A stretch of 64,000 nucleotides of DNA from Myxococcales bacterium (GCA_016720545.1 JADKKK010000013.1:124001-188000); one strand, 5' to 3'; counted from the first letter of the stretch, positions 48,385 to 57,564 are shown. The notes: generated from the letters alone by a model not told the origin. A program made the numbers and translations.

Positions 48385-49095
48385 TCAATAGATGCACGAC
48401 CCCGACGAGCCGATTCTCCCGCACGCGCAGGACCCCGAGCGGCAGTCGTAGCACCGGGTGGAGCACTTCCCGAGGCACTCGGACGAGCTCTTGCAGCCGC
48501 CGGAGCCGCCCCCCGAAGAAGGCGGTGACGGCGGCGGCGCCACGAACCTCAAGCCGTCGCAGTTCGACTTTTCGTCGGTGGTCGTCTTCACGTCGCTCCG
48601 CACACACGTCTTGACGTTCTTCTCGTCGTTGCCGCAGGCGGAGCCGAAGTTCCCATTGCTGCAGTAACACGACGCGGAGTCGTTTCGTGCGCAGCACCAC
48701 TCGTAGCTCTTCGTGCACGAGGTGATCGTGGAGCTGGGGTACCCAGAGCCGCAGGTGCAGCGCCCGCCTTCTTCTTTGCAGCCGATGGCCGCGCACGAGC
48801 AGCTCGTCGTCGTGCCGTCGACCTTGGTGTCCACCGAGCACACGAGCGAAGCGCCCACGGTGGAGGAGTTGCACGCCGAGACCTTGGACCAGTCGGCGCT
48901 CGGCCGGCTCGAGTCCTCGCTCACCGCGACGCACTCGCAGCTGCCCTTGTCTTTGGCCAGATAGCAGAATCCCTTCGACGACGTGCTCGAGGTGGGAGGC
49001 GTGGACGACGAGCCCCCGTCGTCGTCGTCGCGGCAAGCCGCGAAGAGTGGAATCACGAAGACGGCGGTCAGCAGAAGACGAAGGTGAACAACCAT
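48385..49095 (-). CDS. Cys-rich predicted lipoprotein
   Basis: 236 residues from the ATG at 49095 (MVVHLRLLLTAVF). Lipobox LFAAC, then an Asp-rich start of the mature protein (RDDDDGG) and a Ser/Thr linker. About 24 cysteines follow in clusters such as CYLAKDKGSCECVAV, CSCAAIGCKEEGGRCTCGSG, CCARNDSASCYC, CLGKCSTRCYDC and GSCACGR, pointing to a disulfide-stabilised extracellular module. A Pro/Gly/Ser spacer separates the last cluster. No family is recognised. Convergent with the 46958 gene. Confidence 0.72.
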   Translation of the reverse strand: MVVHLRLLLTAVFVIPLFAACRDDDDGGSSSTPPTSSTSSKGFCYLAKDKGSCECVAVSEDSSRPSADWSKVSACNSSTVGASLVCSVDTKVDGTTTSCSCAAIGCKEEGGRCTCGSGYPSSTITSCTKSYEWCCARNDSASCYCSNGNFGSACGNDEKNVKTCVRSDVKTTTDEKSNCDGLRFVAPPPSPPSSGGGSGGCKSSSECLGKCSTRCYDCRSGSCACGRIGSSGSCIY

Positions 49096-49432
49096 GGCGA
49101 CTCCCCGTGCGAAGTCGTCACTAAAGCACCGTTCTGGCCATCGATCCAGACGCGCCGTATCGATGGCCGTCTGGATGGGCACCAGCACTTCGACATGCGC
49201 TTCTCCTGGCGCATCCACCGCGATCTATCCTGCGCCACCTTGAAGACCGCGCTCCGCGATGGCTTCGGGCGCAACGCGTACACCACGAGCTTGGCGCGCG
49301 TCGCCGCCCTCGGTGAACACCGTGGCCTCGTGGCCCAGCCGCGCCACGAGGGCGCCCTACTCCGCGAAGCGCCCCCCCGTCTCGGACGCCGCCGGAGGAT
49401 CGCCGCCGGAGGATGTGTGGTAGGTTCATGCC
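49096..49432. other. Intergenic region with possible decayed coding remnant
   Basis: 337 bp without a complete gene. On the minus strand, VARLGHEATVFTEGGDA and AIAERGLQGG in one frame, then IAVDAPGEAHVEVLVPIQTA in the next, look like coding sequence with stops and shifts, but no family is recognised. A short direct repeat CGCCGGAGGAT occurs twice near 49390-49415. No promoter is identified. Confidence 0.3.
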
Positions 49433-49969
49433 GTGCGTCTGCTCACGATTGGCCTCGCGCTCCTCCCGCTCCTCGCCTTGCCGCTCCTCCACTGCGGCGG
49501 CCCGACGTGCCCTGGCTCCAGGGTCCAGTCCGCAGACGGCACCTGCGTCCGCGAGGACATCGCCGACTTCATCGCGTGCGTGAACAACTCCGGCTCGAAG
49601 CAGCTCTCCAGAGAAGACGCGAAGCGCATCTCGGCCAGCGCGGCGCAGGTGGGGGGCTCGGCGGAGTGGAGCGACTCCATGCGGCAGCAGTACAGCGGCC
49701 CCGCGGAGCAGCACCAAGCCGCCGTCATCGAGCAGTGCGTGCGCATGACCTCGCATGCGCCTGGCGCGACCCCGCACCAGGCCCCACAAGACGACTACGA
49801 GGCCCGCGCGAAGGCCTGCCGCGAGCGCCGCGCGACCAGCGAGTGCACGGTGGACGCCGACTGCTGCCTTGGCGAGCGATGTATCGATCCGTGCGCCTCG
49901 GCGGCGAGCCCCGCGAGCAAGAGCCTACTCGCCCAAGCGTGCCCAAAGCCGCGCTGCGGGCCAAAATAG
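49433..49969 (+). CDS. Predicted lipoprotein sharing a domain with the 501-1301 protein
   Basis: 178 residues from a GTG. Signal peptide LALLPLLALPLLHC with Cys as lipobox. The mature N-terminus (TCPGSRVQSADGTCVREDIADFIACV) aligns with the same region of the protein at 501 (CP, eight residues, DG-x-CV, ADxxxCV), so they form a small paralogous family. The C-terminal half differs: CTVDADCCLGERCIDPCAS resembles a short disulfide module. Function unknown. Confidence 0.7.
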   Translation: MRLLTIGLALLPLLALPLLHCGGPTCPGSRVQSADGTCVREDIADFIACVNNSGSKQLSREDAKRISASAAQVGGSAEWSDSMRQQYSGPAEQHQAAVIEQCVRMTSHAPGATPHQAPQDDYEARAKACRERRATSECTVDADCCLGERCIDPCASAASPASKSLLAQACPKPRCGPK

Positions 49970-49975
49970 CCCCTC

Positions 49976-50038
49976 TCTCCCTCTCTCCCTCTCTCCCTCT
50001 CTCCCTCTCTCTCTTTCTCCCTTCTCCCTCTCTCGGTC
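49976..50038. repeat. CT-rich microsatellite, left
   Basis: A run of CTCTCCCT-like octamers, repeated at least seven times, ending in TCTCGGTC. It borders the MITE-like element on the left; a related microsatellite lies on its right. Confidence 0.85.
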
Positions 50039-50039
50039 T

Positions 50040-50350
50040 GAGGACAGGACATAGGTGACACCTTAAGGACAGGACATAGAGCCGCGCCGCGGGGGCCTCA
50101 AGTTGTCGACGTGGATGATCTTCGGGAGCCCGTACCGGGACGCCGGGCCTCGGTCCGTAAATCAACAGGCTGCTAGCTAGGTGAGAAACCCGGCACTCGA
50201 GGAGTGAGATCGTGTCACCCTCTCAACAGGCAATGAGGTCACCTCGAAGGAGGAGGAACAGGCACGGGTGTAGCCGAGCGGAACGGAAATTTGGGGGACC
50301 CCACCTGTCACCTGGGTATGCCCCGAAGTGTTACCGATGTCCTGTCCCTC
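50040..50350. mobile_element. MITE-like element with terminal inverted repeats
   Basis: The left end (50040-50061, GAGGACAGGACATAGGTGAC and on) and right end (50328-50350, which reads GAGGGACAGGACATCGGTAAC on the reverse strand) are inverted repeats of about 22 bases with three differences. A second direct copy of AGGACAGGACATAG lies at 50066-50079. There is no transposase: the ~310-bp body is too short and contains only the 43-bp repeat (50139-50181) plus unassigned sequence. It resembles a non-autonomous derivative of an IS with GGACAGGACATA ends. Confidence 0.55.
50139..50181 (-). repeat. 43-bp repeat, inverted copy of 5606-5648
   Basis: Identical to the segment at the end of uvrA but in opposite orientation; here it lies within the MITE-like element. 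Confidence 0.75.
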
Positions 50351-50365
50351 ACCGTCCCTCACCCA

Positions 50366-50531
50366 CCTCTCTCCCTCCCTCTCTCCCTCCCTCTCTCCCT
50401 CCCTCTCTCCCTCCCTCTCTCCCTCCCTTCTCCTCCCTTCTCCTCCCTCTCTCCCTCCCTTCTCCTCCCTTCTCCTTCCTTCTCCTCCCTCTCTCCCTCC
50501 CTTCTCCTCCCTTCTCCCCCTTCTCCCTCTC
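50366..50531. repeat. CT-rich microsatellite, right
   Basis: Repeats of CTCTCCCTCC followed by CTTCTCCTCC-type units, about 165 bp in all. Almost pure pyrimidine on the + strand. No coding potential. Confidence 0.85.
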
Positions 50532-50554
50532 CCCTCGCGCGCGCGAGCCCACGA

Positions 50555-50729
50555 GCGTGGGGGTGGGGCTTTCGGCCGCGGGTGGGAGGAGCCGCATGTC
50601 CGAGGTCGTCGTTCCCGCGCGCTCCCAACCGCCAGGAAGTCTTCGTCCGACACGCCCCCTCCATCACCGCGCGGAACGACGCCGAGTCGCGGAGGGGCCC
50701 ACCCGCGGCCGAAAGCCCCACCCCCACGC
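50555..50729. repeat. Long imperfect inverted repeat upstream of the QEGLA gene
   Basis: A perfect 32-bp inverted repeat (50555-50586 with 50698-50729) has a second, slightly gapped inner pair (50605-50621 with 50668-50682) and a 46-base loop. As DNA it could extrude, as RNA it could form a long hairpin just 110 bp before the start at 50842. It may be another MITE or an attenuator-like leader. Confidence 0.7.
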
Positions 50730-50841
50730 GGTGGCCTCCCCGCGCGCCCCCCTCCGTCCCCTCGCCCCCCGCGCGCCCCGCGCGCACCCCTCCCCCGCTC
50801 CGCGCCAAGCGCACCCACCACCCACCACCCACCGGGTTACC

Positions 50842-52146
50842 ATGGTCCCCAACGTGGGAGAGTTCGCCACGAAGGAACGAGACGCCACCCTGGTGGCCCT
50901 GACGGCGGTGCAGACCGCGCTCTCCGCCACGTCGAGCGGCTCGCTGCTCGACGAGATCGCGTGGAGCCGCGAGGTGGAGGCGCGCTTCTTCGAGGGCGGG
51001 GCGGACGCGCTCCCGGAGCCGACATACGAGGTCGACCGCGCGGCGTTCTCGGCCGAGCGCACGGCGCTAGAGCGCGCGCGCGACGCGCTCGAAGGCGAGG
51101 GGCCCATCCACGCGTTCCTGCTCGGCGTGCTCGGGTCGAGCGTCGACAAGCTGCGGCTCCTCGAGGCGATCGGCACGGACGCCTTCGGCGCCGTGTCGCG
51201 TGACATCTACGGCGGCTCGCGCACGCTGTTCCTCGGCCGCAGCAAGCTCGACCTCGCGCAGCACCTGCTCGAGCGGCTCTCGGTGCACGGGTGGGACCGC
51301 TCACGCCGCGAGGCCGAGCCCACCATCACCTCCGAGGACCTGGCGGCGCGGTTCGAGGCCAAGGCGGCGGCGCGGCGCGGGCTGGAGCTCCGGGTCGTCG
51401 TCGATGACACGCTGACGTCCAAGGCGATCGCCGGGGCGACCCGTGTGCGGGTGCGGCGCGGCGCCATGTTCTCCCCGTGGGAGGCCGACGGTCTCTTCCG
51501 GCACGAGGTCGAGACCCACGCGTACTCTGCCCAGAACGGCCTCGCCCAGCGGCACATGCCCTTCCTGCGGAGCGGCGGCCCGCGCTCCACCGAGACCCAG
51601 GAGGGCCTCGCGGTGTTCGCCGAGCTGCACCACGGCGCGCTCGCGACGCCGCGGCTCCGTCGCCTGGCGCTGCGCGTGAAGGTCGTCGCGATGGCGGAGG
51701 ACGGCGCCGATTTCCTTGAGGTCTACAGGTACCTCGAGCGCTTCGAGGGCCTCGCGCCGCGCGACGCCTTCCTCGACGCCTCGCGCGTCTTTCGAGGCGG
51801 CGACGTGCGCGGGCGCAGCGTGTTCACGAAGGACACCGTGTACATCTCCGGGCTCATGCGGGTGTACGCGTTCCTCTCGGTGTTCGTGCGCGGCGGCTTC
51901 CGCGACGAGTGCGAGCTCGTCATGGCCGGGCGCATCGATCTCGACGACGTGCTCGCCCTCGTGCGGCTCGACCGCATGGGGCTCGTCGTGCGGCCGAAGC
52001 TCTTGCCCAAGTGGCTCCGCGAGTGGGACACGCTCCTGCCCTATTTCGCGTTCATGTCGTTCGTCGCCGGGATCGATCTTGCGCCCGTCGAGCGCAGCTA
52101 CGAGGGCCTCGTGGTCATGGCTGAGGACGCACGGCGCAGAGGCTGA
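50842..52146 (+). CDS. QEGLA-motif (DUF1704) metallopeptidase-like protein
   Basis: 434 residues from the ATG at 50842. The diagnostic TQEGLAVFAE motif and an upstream metal-binding helix FRHEVETHAYSAQNG (HExxxH) mark the family annotated as flavohemoglobin expression-modulating QEGLA motif protein, related to tyrosine carboxypeptidase MATCAP. Both zinc-ligand histidines and the Glu are present, so it is probably an active zinc peptidase. The C-terminal part is helical (KDTVYISGLMRVYAFLSVFV, MAGRIDLDDVLALVRLDRMG). The substrate is unknown. Confidence 0.82.
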   Translation: MVPNVGEFATKERDATLVALTAVQTALSATSSGSLLDEIAWSREVEARFFEGGADALPEPTYEVDRAAFSAERTALERARDALEGEGPIHAFLLGVLGSSVDKLRLLEAIGTDAFGAVSRDIYGGSRTLFLGRSKLDLAQHLLERLSVHGWDRSRREAEPTITSEDLAARFEAKAAARRGLELRVVVDDTLTSKAIAGATRVRVRRGAMFSPWEADGLFRHEVETHAYSAQNGLAQRHMPFLRSGGPRSTETQEGLAVFAELHHGALATPRLRRLALRVKVVAMAEDGADFLEVYRYLERFEGLAPRDAFLDASRVFRGGDVRGRSVFTKDTVYISGLMRVYAFLSVFVRGGFRDECELVMAGRIDLDDVLALVRLDRMGLVVRPKLLPKWLREWDTLLPYFAFMSFVAGIDLAPVERSYEGLVVMAEDARRRG

Positions 52147-52180
52147 GCGCCGCGCGCGCGCCTGTTCGGCTCGGCTATCG

Positions 52181-53182
52181 CTACCTGCCTATGTCCGCCG
52201 CGCTCCGCGGATAGAGCTCGAGGTAGGTCGTAGGCGCGCCGGCCTCGACGAAAGGCGTGAAGGTGCCGAACACGCCCGTCACGGCGGTGAAGGCGTTCAC
52301 GATCGCGGGCACCACCGGCGGGTTCGTGAACCGGGCGCCGGTGAGGAAGAACGGGCTCAGGCTCACGATGTTGGCGCCTGCGTCGGGGAAGCTCGCGTCG
52401 AAGCCCGTAGGGTAGAGCCCGAAGGTCTCGGTGGCGGCGACCGCCGCCTTGCCCGAGATGGCCGGCACCTGCACGAGGAGCGGCCCGTACACGTCGTAGC
52501 TGGCCCGCGTGAGCGCCGAGAGCGGCACCTTCGGGATGGGGGTCACGGTGGCGGCGCCGATCTTGCGCATGCAGCCCGGCAACGTGGGCGCGACCTGCAG
52601 GAGGATCTCGCTCTGGCCGCCGACGTTGTAGCGCCAGCCCCAGCCGAGCACGTCGACGCGATCGCCGACCGCGATGCTCGCGAAGCCGCTCGCGACGGTT
52701 CCGCTCGCGAACACCTTGATCGCCTTGCGCGCGCCCTCGGCGAGCGACCCGTACGAGGTGCCCTCTTGCACGTAGATCTGGCAGGCCTGACCCGCGGCGC
52801 AGGCGCCGCGCGAGACCGCGGTGACGTGCACGCCCGCGAGCCACACCTGCGTGGGCGCGGCGGCGTTGGCCGTCCACACCGCGTCGATGGCCGTGATCGG
52901 CGCGGAGGGCGGCCTCGTGAGGCAGTCGGGCCACGGGGCGGCGCCGTCGCCCGCGTCGGCGACGTTGACGTCGGGCTTCGCCGCGTCGACGGGGGCGGCG
53001 GCGTCGTCGACAGAGGCGTCCTTCGCGGGGCTCGCGTCCCTCGTGGGCGTCGGCGTGGGCGTCGGCGTGGGGGCCTGCCCCGCGTCGCCCGTGGAGGGAT
53101 CCGGCTCGGAGCCGCAGGCGTTGGCCAGCAGAGAGGTGAGCGAACAGAGCAGGGTGAAGGCGAAAACTCGGCGCAGGGTCAT
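52181..53182 (-). CDS. Predicted lipoprotein with OB-fold-like domain
   Basis: 333 residues from the ATG at 53182. Signal peptide with lipobox LLANAC, then an Asp/Pro/Thr-rich linker including a run of P-T-P-T repeats. The mature domain contains VHVTAVSRGACAAGQACQIYVQE, ASGFASIAVGDRVDVLGWGW and YDVYGPLLVQVPAISGK: OB-fold-like motifs (v-G-x-V-t-a-v and GDxVdv-G) seen in myxobacterial surface lipoproteins. Function unknown. Convergent with the QEGLA gene. Confidence 0.65.
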   Translation of the reverse strand: MTLRRVFAFTLLCSLTSLLANACGSEPDPSTGDAGQAPTPTPTPTPTRDASPAKDASVDDAAAPVDAAKPDVNVADAGDGAAPWPDCLTRPPSAPITAIDAVWTANAAAPTQVWLAGVHVTAVSRGACAAGQACQIYVQEGTSYGSLAEGARKAIKVFASGTVASGFASIAVGDRVDVLGWGWRYNVGGQSEILLQVAPTLPGCMRKIGAATVTPIPKVPLSALTRASYDVYGPLLVQVPAISGKAAVAATETFGLYPTGFDASFPDAGANIVSLSPFFLTGARFTNPPVVPAIVNAFTAVTGVFGTFTPFVEAGAPTTYLELYPRSAADIGR

Positions 53183-53320
53183 GGTCCTCGTGGCCGCGGG
53201 GGGGAGCGCCGCGGGCCGCGCCGAGGACCCGTCGTACGACGTCACCTCGGCGCGCGGTCCAGTAGCGCTTCTCGGCGCCGCGCGCCACCCAGGATAGCGA
53301 GATTTACATCTGATGTATGT

Positions 53321-55936
53321 TCACTTGAACACTCGGACGGAGCCTGGCGGCGCCTTGATCACGAGCACCCTGCCGGCCCAGGCGAAGCCCGCGCTCGCGG
53401 CCTCCAGCGCGGCGGGCTCGAGCTTGGGGAGCGGCGCGCCGCCCTGCTCCACCCGCGAGGCCGACGCCACGCCGTAAAGCTCGAACACGTTGGGCGAAGC
53501 GCTCCACCCCTCCGCCGAGGCGACGAAGCCATCGTCTTCGGGCGTCAGCGTGATGACGCCGCCACCGAAGACGTCGAAGCGCGACGGCGACCGCCCGGGG
53601 AACGCGCGAATCCAGAGCGAGCCCTTGGTCGTCGCGAGCGAGTCTGTGCGGGCGGGATCGGCCACCGGCGAGAGCGTGTCGATGGTGGGGCGCAACATGG
53701 GCACGACGCCGCCGCTGCGGAGAAAGAGCGGCGCGCGCTCGAGCGGCGCGGACACCGCCTGGGGCGCGCCCGTGCCCGTCCGGACTGAGCCGTCCCAGAC
53801 GTCGGCCCACTCTCCCTCGGGAAAGAGCACGGCGCGCTCGGTCTGGCCGCGCTCCACGACGGGGGCGACGAGGAGCGCGTCGCCGAGCAGGTAGTCGAAG
53901 TTCGGGTGGGCGCCGAGCCGCGGGTAGGCGAGGCCCAAAGGCCGCATGACCGGCCGGCCGTGCTGCGCCGTGGCGCGGGCGTGCGTGTAGAGATACGGGA
54001 AGAGCCGCAGGTGCAGGCGCGCGTACACGCGATAGAGGTCGAGCGTCGCCTGATCGCGCCCGTTCGAGGGCAGAAACTCCCACGGCGTCTGCGAGCTCGA
54101 GTCGCCCACCTGCATGACGCTCGAGAGGGCCGTCTGCTCGAACCAGCGAATGTAGAGCTCCTTGTCCGGCGGGCCGTGCCGGTAGCCGCCGGTGTCGGAG
54201 CCGAAGAACGGGAAGCCTGAAGGACCGAGCCCGATGCCCTCGATCACAGTCGCCGGCAGGCCACCCACGCCCGTGACCTCTGTGCCGTCGCCGCCGCGCG
54301 GGACGAAGCGCTCGCGGTGCTTCGTGAACGAGGCGTCCATGTCGCCCGGCCAGATCACAGAGACGTTCCGCTGATCGCCATACCGCCCCGCGCGGCAAAT
54401 GAGGAAAGAGCCCTCTTCCTGCGGCAGAAGCTCCTGGTACGTGCGGTGGTAGAGCAGCGTGTAGTCGTGGTGCATCGTGCGGTCGTCGCGGCCGTCTGCG
54501 AAGCCCCACACGAGGCGTCGATCACGAAGGCCCGGGACGACGTCCTCGGCGAAATCGAGCTTGAATCCCTCGATACCGAGCCCTGTGTAGCGGCGCAGGT
54601 TCGTCTGCCAGAACGCGACGGCGGCGGGGTTCGTGAAGTCGATGGGCACGCTCCACGAGTTGAGCGGAATGCCCGAAGTGGGGACGAAGTAGCCTTTGCT
54701 CTCGACCTCTTGGCGCAGCGGCCCCGCCTTCGCCTCCACGTACGGCGTGTGCCAAAGCGCCACGCGGAGGCCCGCGTCGTTCGCGGCGCGCATCATGCGG
54801 GCCGCGTCGGTATAGCGGGCCGGGTCGAAGTCGAACGTGTTGACGGCGGTGGCGTAGGGCCGGTCGATCCAGAGCCCCGTGGCGGGCAAGTCGAGCTCGC
54901 GGAGCTTCGCGATGTCGGACTCGACCTCGGCCTGATCGCGGCTCTCGTTGCGCCACATCACGGGCCCGAAGCCCCACGGGGCGGGCACGCGGGGATAGCC
55001 CGTGACGTCGTAGTAGAGCTTCGTGACGTCGATCGCCTCCTTCGCGACGAACAAGTGCATCTTCCACGGTTCGGCCGCGCCCTTGACGTTCGAGACCGCG
55101 TACGTGACGTCGACGCCGTCGGGCCGCTTGCGCGCCACGTCGAAGAGGCCCACGCGCTTGCTCTCGACGAACACGCCCCACCCGGAGGTGCCGATGAGCA
55201 GCGGCACCGGCACGTGCGCTTCGTTGTTCTGGCTCTCGAGCTCGCCGTCGAGCTCGATCTGCATCGGCCGCAGCTTGCCCCGGTGCTCGACCGAGTCGGG
55301 CCACTCGCCGAGCCCGTAGTAGCCCTCGCGCAGGCCCGCGCGGAGCCCCGCGCGCACGTACACGACGTGCAGCGCCCCGGCCTCGGTCCGCTCGATCGGC
55401 GTGAGCGTGAGGGAGAAGCGACCGTCCGCCTCGGCGCGCAGGGAGATGCGCGCGGTGGCGTGCGGGTAGTCGCAGGCCACCTCGACGGAGCCGGCCGTGC
55501 CAGGCTCCACGCGACACGCCGTCGGCCGCTCCCACGTGAGCTCCGCGGGCGGCTCGGGCGCGGGGGCCGACGCCGTGCCGCCGTATTCCAGCCAGTACGG
55601 GTCGTACGACGCGGAGTCGCTGACCTCGGCGACGAGCCCGAGCTCGAGCGCCTCGCGAGGCAGGGTGAGACGCTCCTCCACGCCCGCCAGCAGGACGATG
55701 GTGCCGTCGGTCACGCGGAGCGAGTAGTCGCCGCGCGGGAGCGTCGCGACCGAGGGCGACGGCGGCGGATCACTGCCACACCCGAGGGGCGCGACGGCCG
55801 GCGCCCACGCGAGGGCGAGCGCGAAGGGCGCGACGTGCGCGCGGAGGCGCCCGGAGCGAGGCCGGCACCGACGCGCGAGAGGTGCCACGTCGGCGGGCGC
55901 GGTGGGCGCGGCTTGGCGCCGGATCGAGCCAGCCAC
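53321..55936 (-). CDS. Glycoside hydrolase family 31 (alpha-glucosidase-like), exported
   Basis: 871 residues. The nucleophile motif GFKLDFAED (D in KLDF) and acid/base motif FPFFGSDTGGYRHG identify GH31, whose members cleave alpha-glucosidic or alpha-xylosidic bonds by a retaining mechanism. Other conserved parts: GLGEWPDSVEH, PAPWGFGPVMWRNESRDQ, TGLWIDRPYATAVNTFDFDP and IWPGDMDASF. A hydrophobic N-terminus with APLGC may be a lipobox, so it is probably periplasmic or surface-exposed. The start (GTG at 55936) is two bases after the cheB stop and is not certain; a downstream GTG in DVAPLARR is possible. Confidence 0.9.
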   Translation of the reverse strand: MAGSIRRQAAPTAPADVAPLARRCRPRSGRLRAHVAPFALALAWAPAVAPLGCGSDPPPSPSVATLPRGDYSLRVTDGTIVLLAGVEERLTLPREALELGLVAEVSDSASYDPYWLEYGGTASAPAPEPPAELTWERPTACRVEPGTAGSVEVACDYPHATARISLRAEADGRFSLTLTPIERTEAGALHVVYVRAGLRAGLREGYYGLGEWPDSVEHRGKLRPMQIELDGELESQNNEAHVPVPLLIGTSGWGVFVESKRVGLFDVARKRPDGVDVTYAVSNVKGAAEPWKMHLFVAKEAIDVTKLYYDVTGYPRVPAPWGFGPVMWRNESRDQAEVESDIAKLRELDLPATGLWIDRPYATAVNTFDFDPARYTDAARMMRAANDAGLRVALWHTPYVEAKAGPLRQEVESKGYFVPTSGIPLNSWSVPIDFTNPAAVAFWQTNLRRYTGLGIEGFKLDFAEDVVPGLRDRRLVWGFADGRDDRTMHHDYTLLYHRTYQELLPQEEGSFLICRAGRYGDQRNVSVIWPGDMDASFTKHRERFVPRGGDGTEVTGVGGLPATVIEGIGLGPSGFPFFGSDTGGYRHGPPDKELYIRWFEQTALSSVMQVGDSSSQTPWEFLPSNGRDQATLDLYRVYARLHLRLFPYLYTHARATAQHGRPVMRPLGLAYPRLGAHPNFDYLLGDALLVAPVVERGQTERAVLFPEGEWADVWDGSVRTGTGAPQAVSAPLERAPLFLRSGGVVPMLRPTIDTLSPVADPARTDSLATTKGSLWIRAFPGRSPSRFDVFGGGVITLTPEDDGFVASAEGWSASPNVFELYGVASASRVEQGGAPLPKLEPAALEAASAGFAWAGRVLVIKAPPGSVRVFK

Positions 55937-55938
55937 GA

Positions 55939-56994
55939 CTACAGGCCCGCGAGGTAGTCGGCGATCGCGGGCAGCGGCAGCACCTTGTCGACCACGCCCG
56001 CCTTGATCGCGGCCGCGGGCATGCCGTTCACCACCGCGGTCTCGGCCGACTCGGCGATCACCGTGCCACCGGCGGCGCGGATGGCGCGGGCCCCCTCGAC
56101 GCCGTCGTCGCCCATGCCGGTGAGGATGACCCCGACCGCGCGCTCCTTCGCGACGCGCGCGAGGCTCGCGAAGAGGCGGTCGGCGCTCGGCACGAAGCGG
56201 TCGTTCGCCCCCGGTGGAACGAGGGCGAGCCGCAGCTCCCGGCCGAGCTCGCCCTCGAGCTCGAGGCACTGGCGCCCGGGGCACACGTACGCCGTTCGCC
56301 GCGCGAGCACCTCGCTGCCTGCGGCCTCGGCGACGCGGAACGGGCCGCGCTTGTCGAGCCGCTCGGCGAACGTGCGAGTGAACTTGTCCGGCATGTGCTG
56401 CGCCACCAGCACCGCCGCCATCGACCCACGAGACAGCCTGGAGAAGATCTCGAGCAGCGCGCTCGGGCCGCCCGTGCTGGCGGCGACCCCGACGATGGTC
56501 CGCGGCGGCTCCGCGGCCACGGCGGGCGAAGCCGGGAGACGGCTGATGGAGCCCGAAGACGCCGGTGGCACGCTGCGTTTCCGTGCACCCTGCATGGATC
56601 GAACGAGGAGCACCTTCTGCAGCACCTGCTCGCGCAGCGCGTGCGCGTCCTCGCCGATGTTCTGCGTGGGCTTGGCGATGAAGTCGAGGGCGCCGAGCTC
56701 GAGCGCGCGAAACACGTTCTCGCGCTGCGAATAGCTCGACACCACGATGACCTGCGCCGGGAACTTCGCCATCACGATGCGGAGGAAGGTGAAGCCGTCC
56801 ATCCTCGGCATCTCGAGGTCGAGGGTGAGCACGTCGGGCTTCAAGAGCCCCACCATGCGGAGCGCCTCTTCGCCGTCGGCCGCCTTGCCGACCACCTCCA
56901 CCTCCGGCACGTGCTCGAAGATGTCGGCGATGATCCGCCGGTTGTAGGCGGAGTCGTCGACGACGAGCAGGCGGAGTGGGCGATCGAGGGTCAA
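55939..56994 (-). CDS. cheB: Chemotaxis protein-glutamate methylesterase CheB
   Basis: 351 residues from a TTG. CheB removes methyl groups from receptor glutamates and is activated by phosphorylation. Receiver domain: acidic pocket VVDDSAYNRR (D13-D14 region), phospho-acceptor D59 in TLDLEMPRMDG, K in DFIAKPTQ. Methylesterase catalytic triad: Ser in VAASTGGPSAL, His in VAQHMPDKF and Asp in LTGMGDDGVEG. The linker is short. CheB is the last chemotaxis gene of the operon before the GH31 gene. Confidence 0.95.
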   Translation of the reverse strand: MTLDRPLRLLVVDDSAYNRRIIADIFEHVPEVEVVGKAADGEEALRMVGLLKPDVLTLDLEMPRMDGFTFLRIVMAKFPAQVIVVSSYSQRENVFRALELGALDFIAKPTQNIGEDAHALREQVLQKVLLVRSMQGARKRSVPPASSGSISRLPASPAVAAEPPRTIVGVAASTGGPSALLEIFSRLSRGSMAAVLVAQHMPDKFTRTFAERLDKRGPFRVAEAAGSEVLARRTAYVCPGRQCLELEGELGRELRLALVPPGANDRFVPSADRLFASLARVAKERAVGVILTGMGDDGVEGARAIRAAGGTVIAESAETAVVNGMPAAAIKAGVVDKVLPLPAIADYLAGL

Positions 56995-57063
56995 GGCGTC
57001 ATCCCGGGGCGATCCGTATGAGAGGCGAACGGAGGCGCTTTGTAAACACGCGGCGCGCTCGCG

Positions 57064-57564
57064 TCACTCCTTGCGCCCTGCGGGCGGGCTCGCCCTCGAC
57101 GCGTCGCGCGCGACCGAGACGCTCCGCACGAGCTCGGCGAAGGGCTGCTCGTCGAGGACGAACGCCATGCCCCCCGGCCCCTCCGCGACCCCCGCGATCC
57201 CGCGCTCCGCGTCGCCCTGGCCGAGAAACGGAGCCTGCCGCACGCCGGAGGCCCCGAGCCCGAAGACCTCGGTCACGGCGTCGACCACGAGCGCGACGAG
57301 GCGCGTGCCGGCGTCCATGATGACCCACTTGGTCTTGCGCGTGGGGGCCACCAAAGGCAGGCCGAACTTGGCGCGCAGATCGACGACCGGGACGATCGCG
57401 CCGCGGTAGTCGGCCACCCCCACCACCGCGGGCGGCGCCTGCGGCAGCGCGACGACGGGCAGCGGGTTCGTCACCTCGCGCACGGCGCCGATCTCGAGGG
57501 CGTACGTGACGTCGCCCACGACGAACCCGACGAGGCTCTTGCGTGGATCGATGCGCTGCCTCAT
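57064..57564 (-). CDS. cheW: Chemotaxis coupling protein CheW (second copy)
   Basis: 166 residues from the ATG at 57564, overlapping the preceding cheW stop (ATGA). CheW couples CheA to receptors. SH3-like CheW core: LVGFVVGDVTYALEIGAVRE, PAVVGVADYRGAIVPVVDLR, GTRLVALVVDAVTEVF and a final MAFVLDEQPFAEL. The basic C-terminal tail is lineage-specific. A ~69-bp gap separates it from cheB. Confidence 0.88.
   Translation of the reverse strand: MRQRIDPRKSLVGFVVGDVTYALEIGAVREVTNPLPVVALPQAPPAVVGVADYRGAIVPVVDLRAKFGLPLVAPTRKTKWVIMDAGTRLVALVVDAVTEVFGLGASGVRQAPFLGQGDAERGIAGVAEGPGGMAFVLDEQPFAELVRSVSVARDASRASPPAGRKE

Noticed and set aside
49976..50531. Possible CRISPR or structured RNA in the CT-rich stretch
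   Set aside because: Simple pyrimidine microsatellite with no spacer structure.
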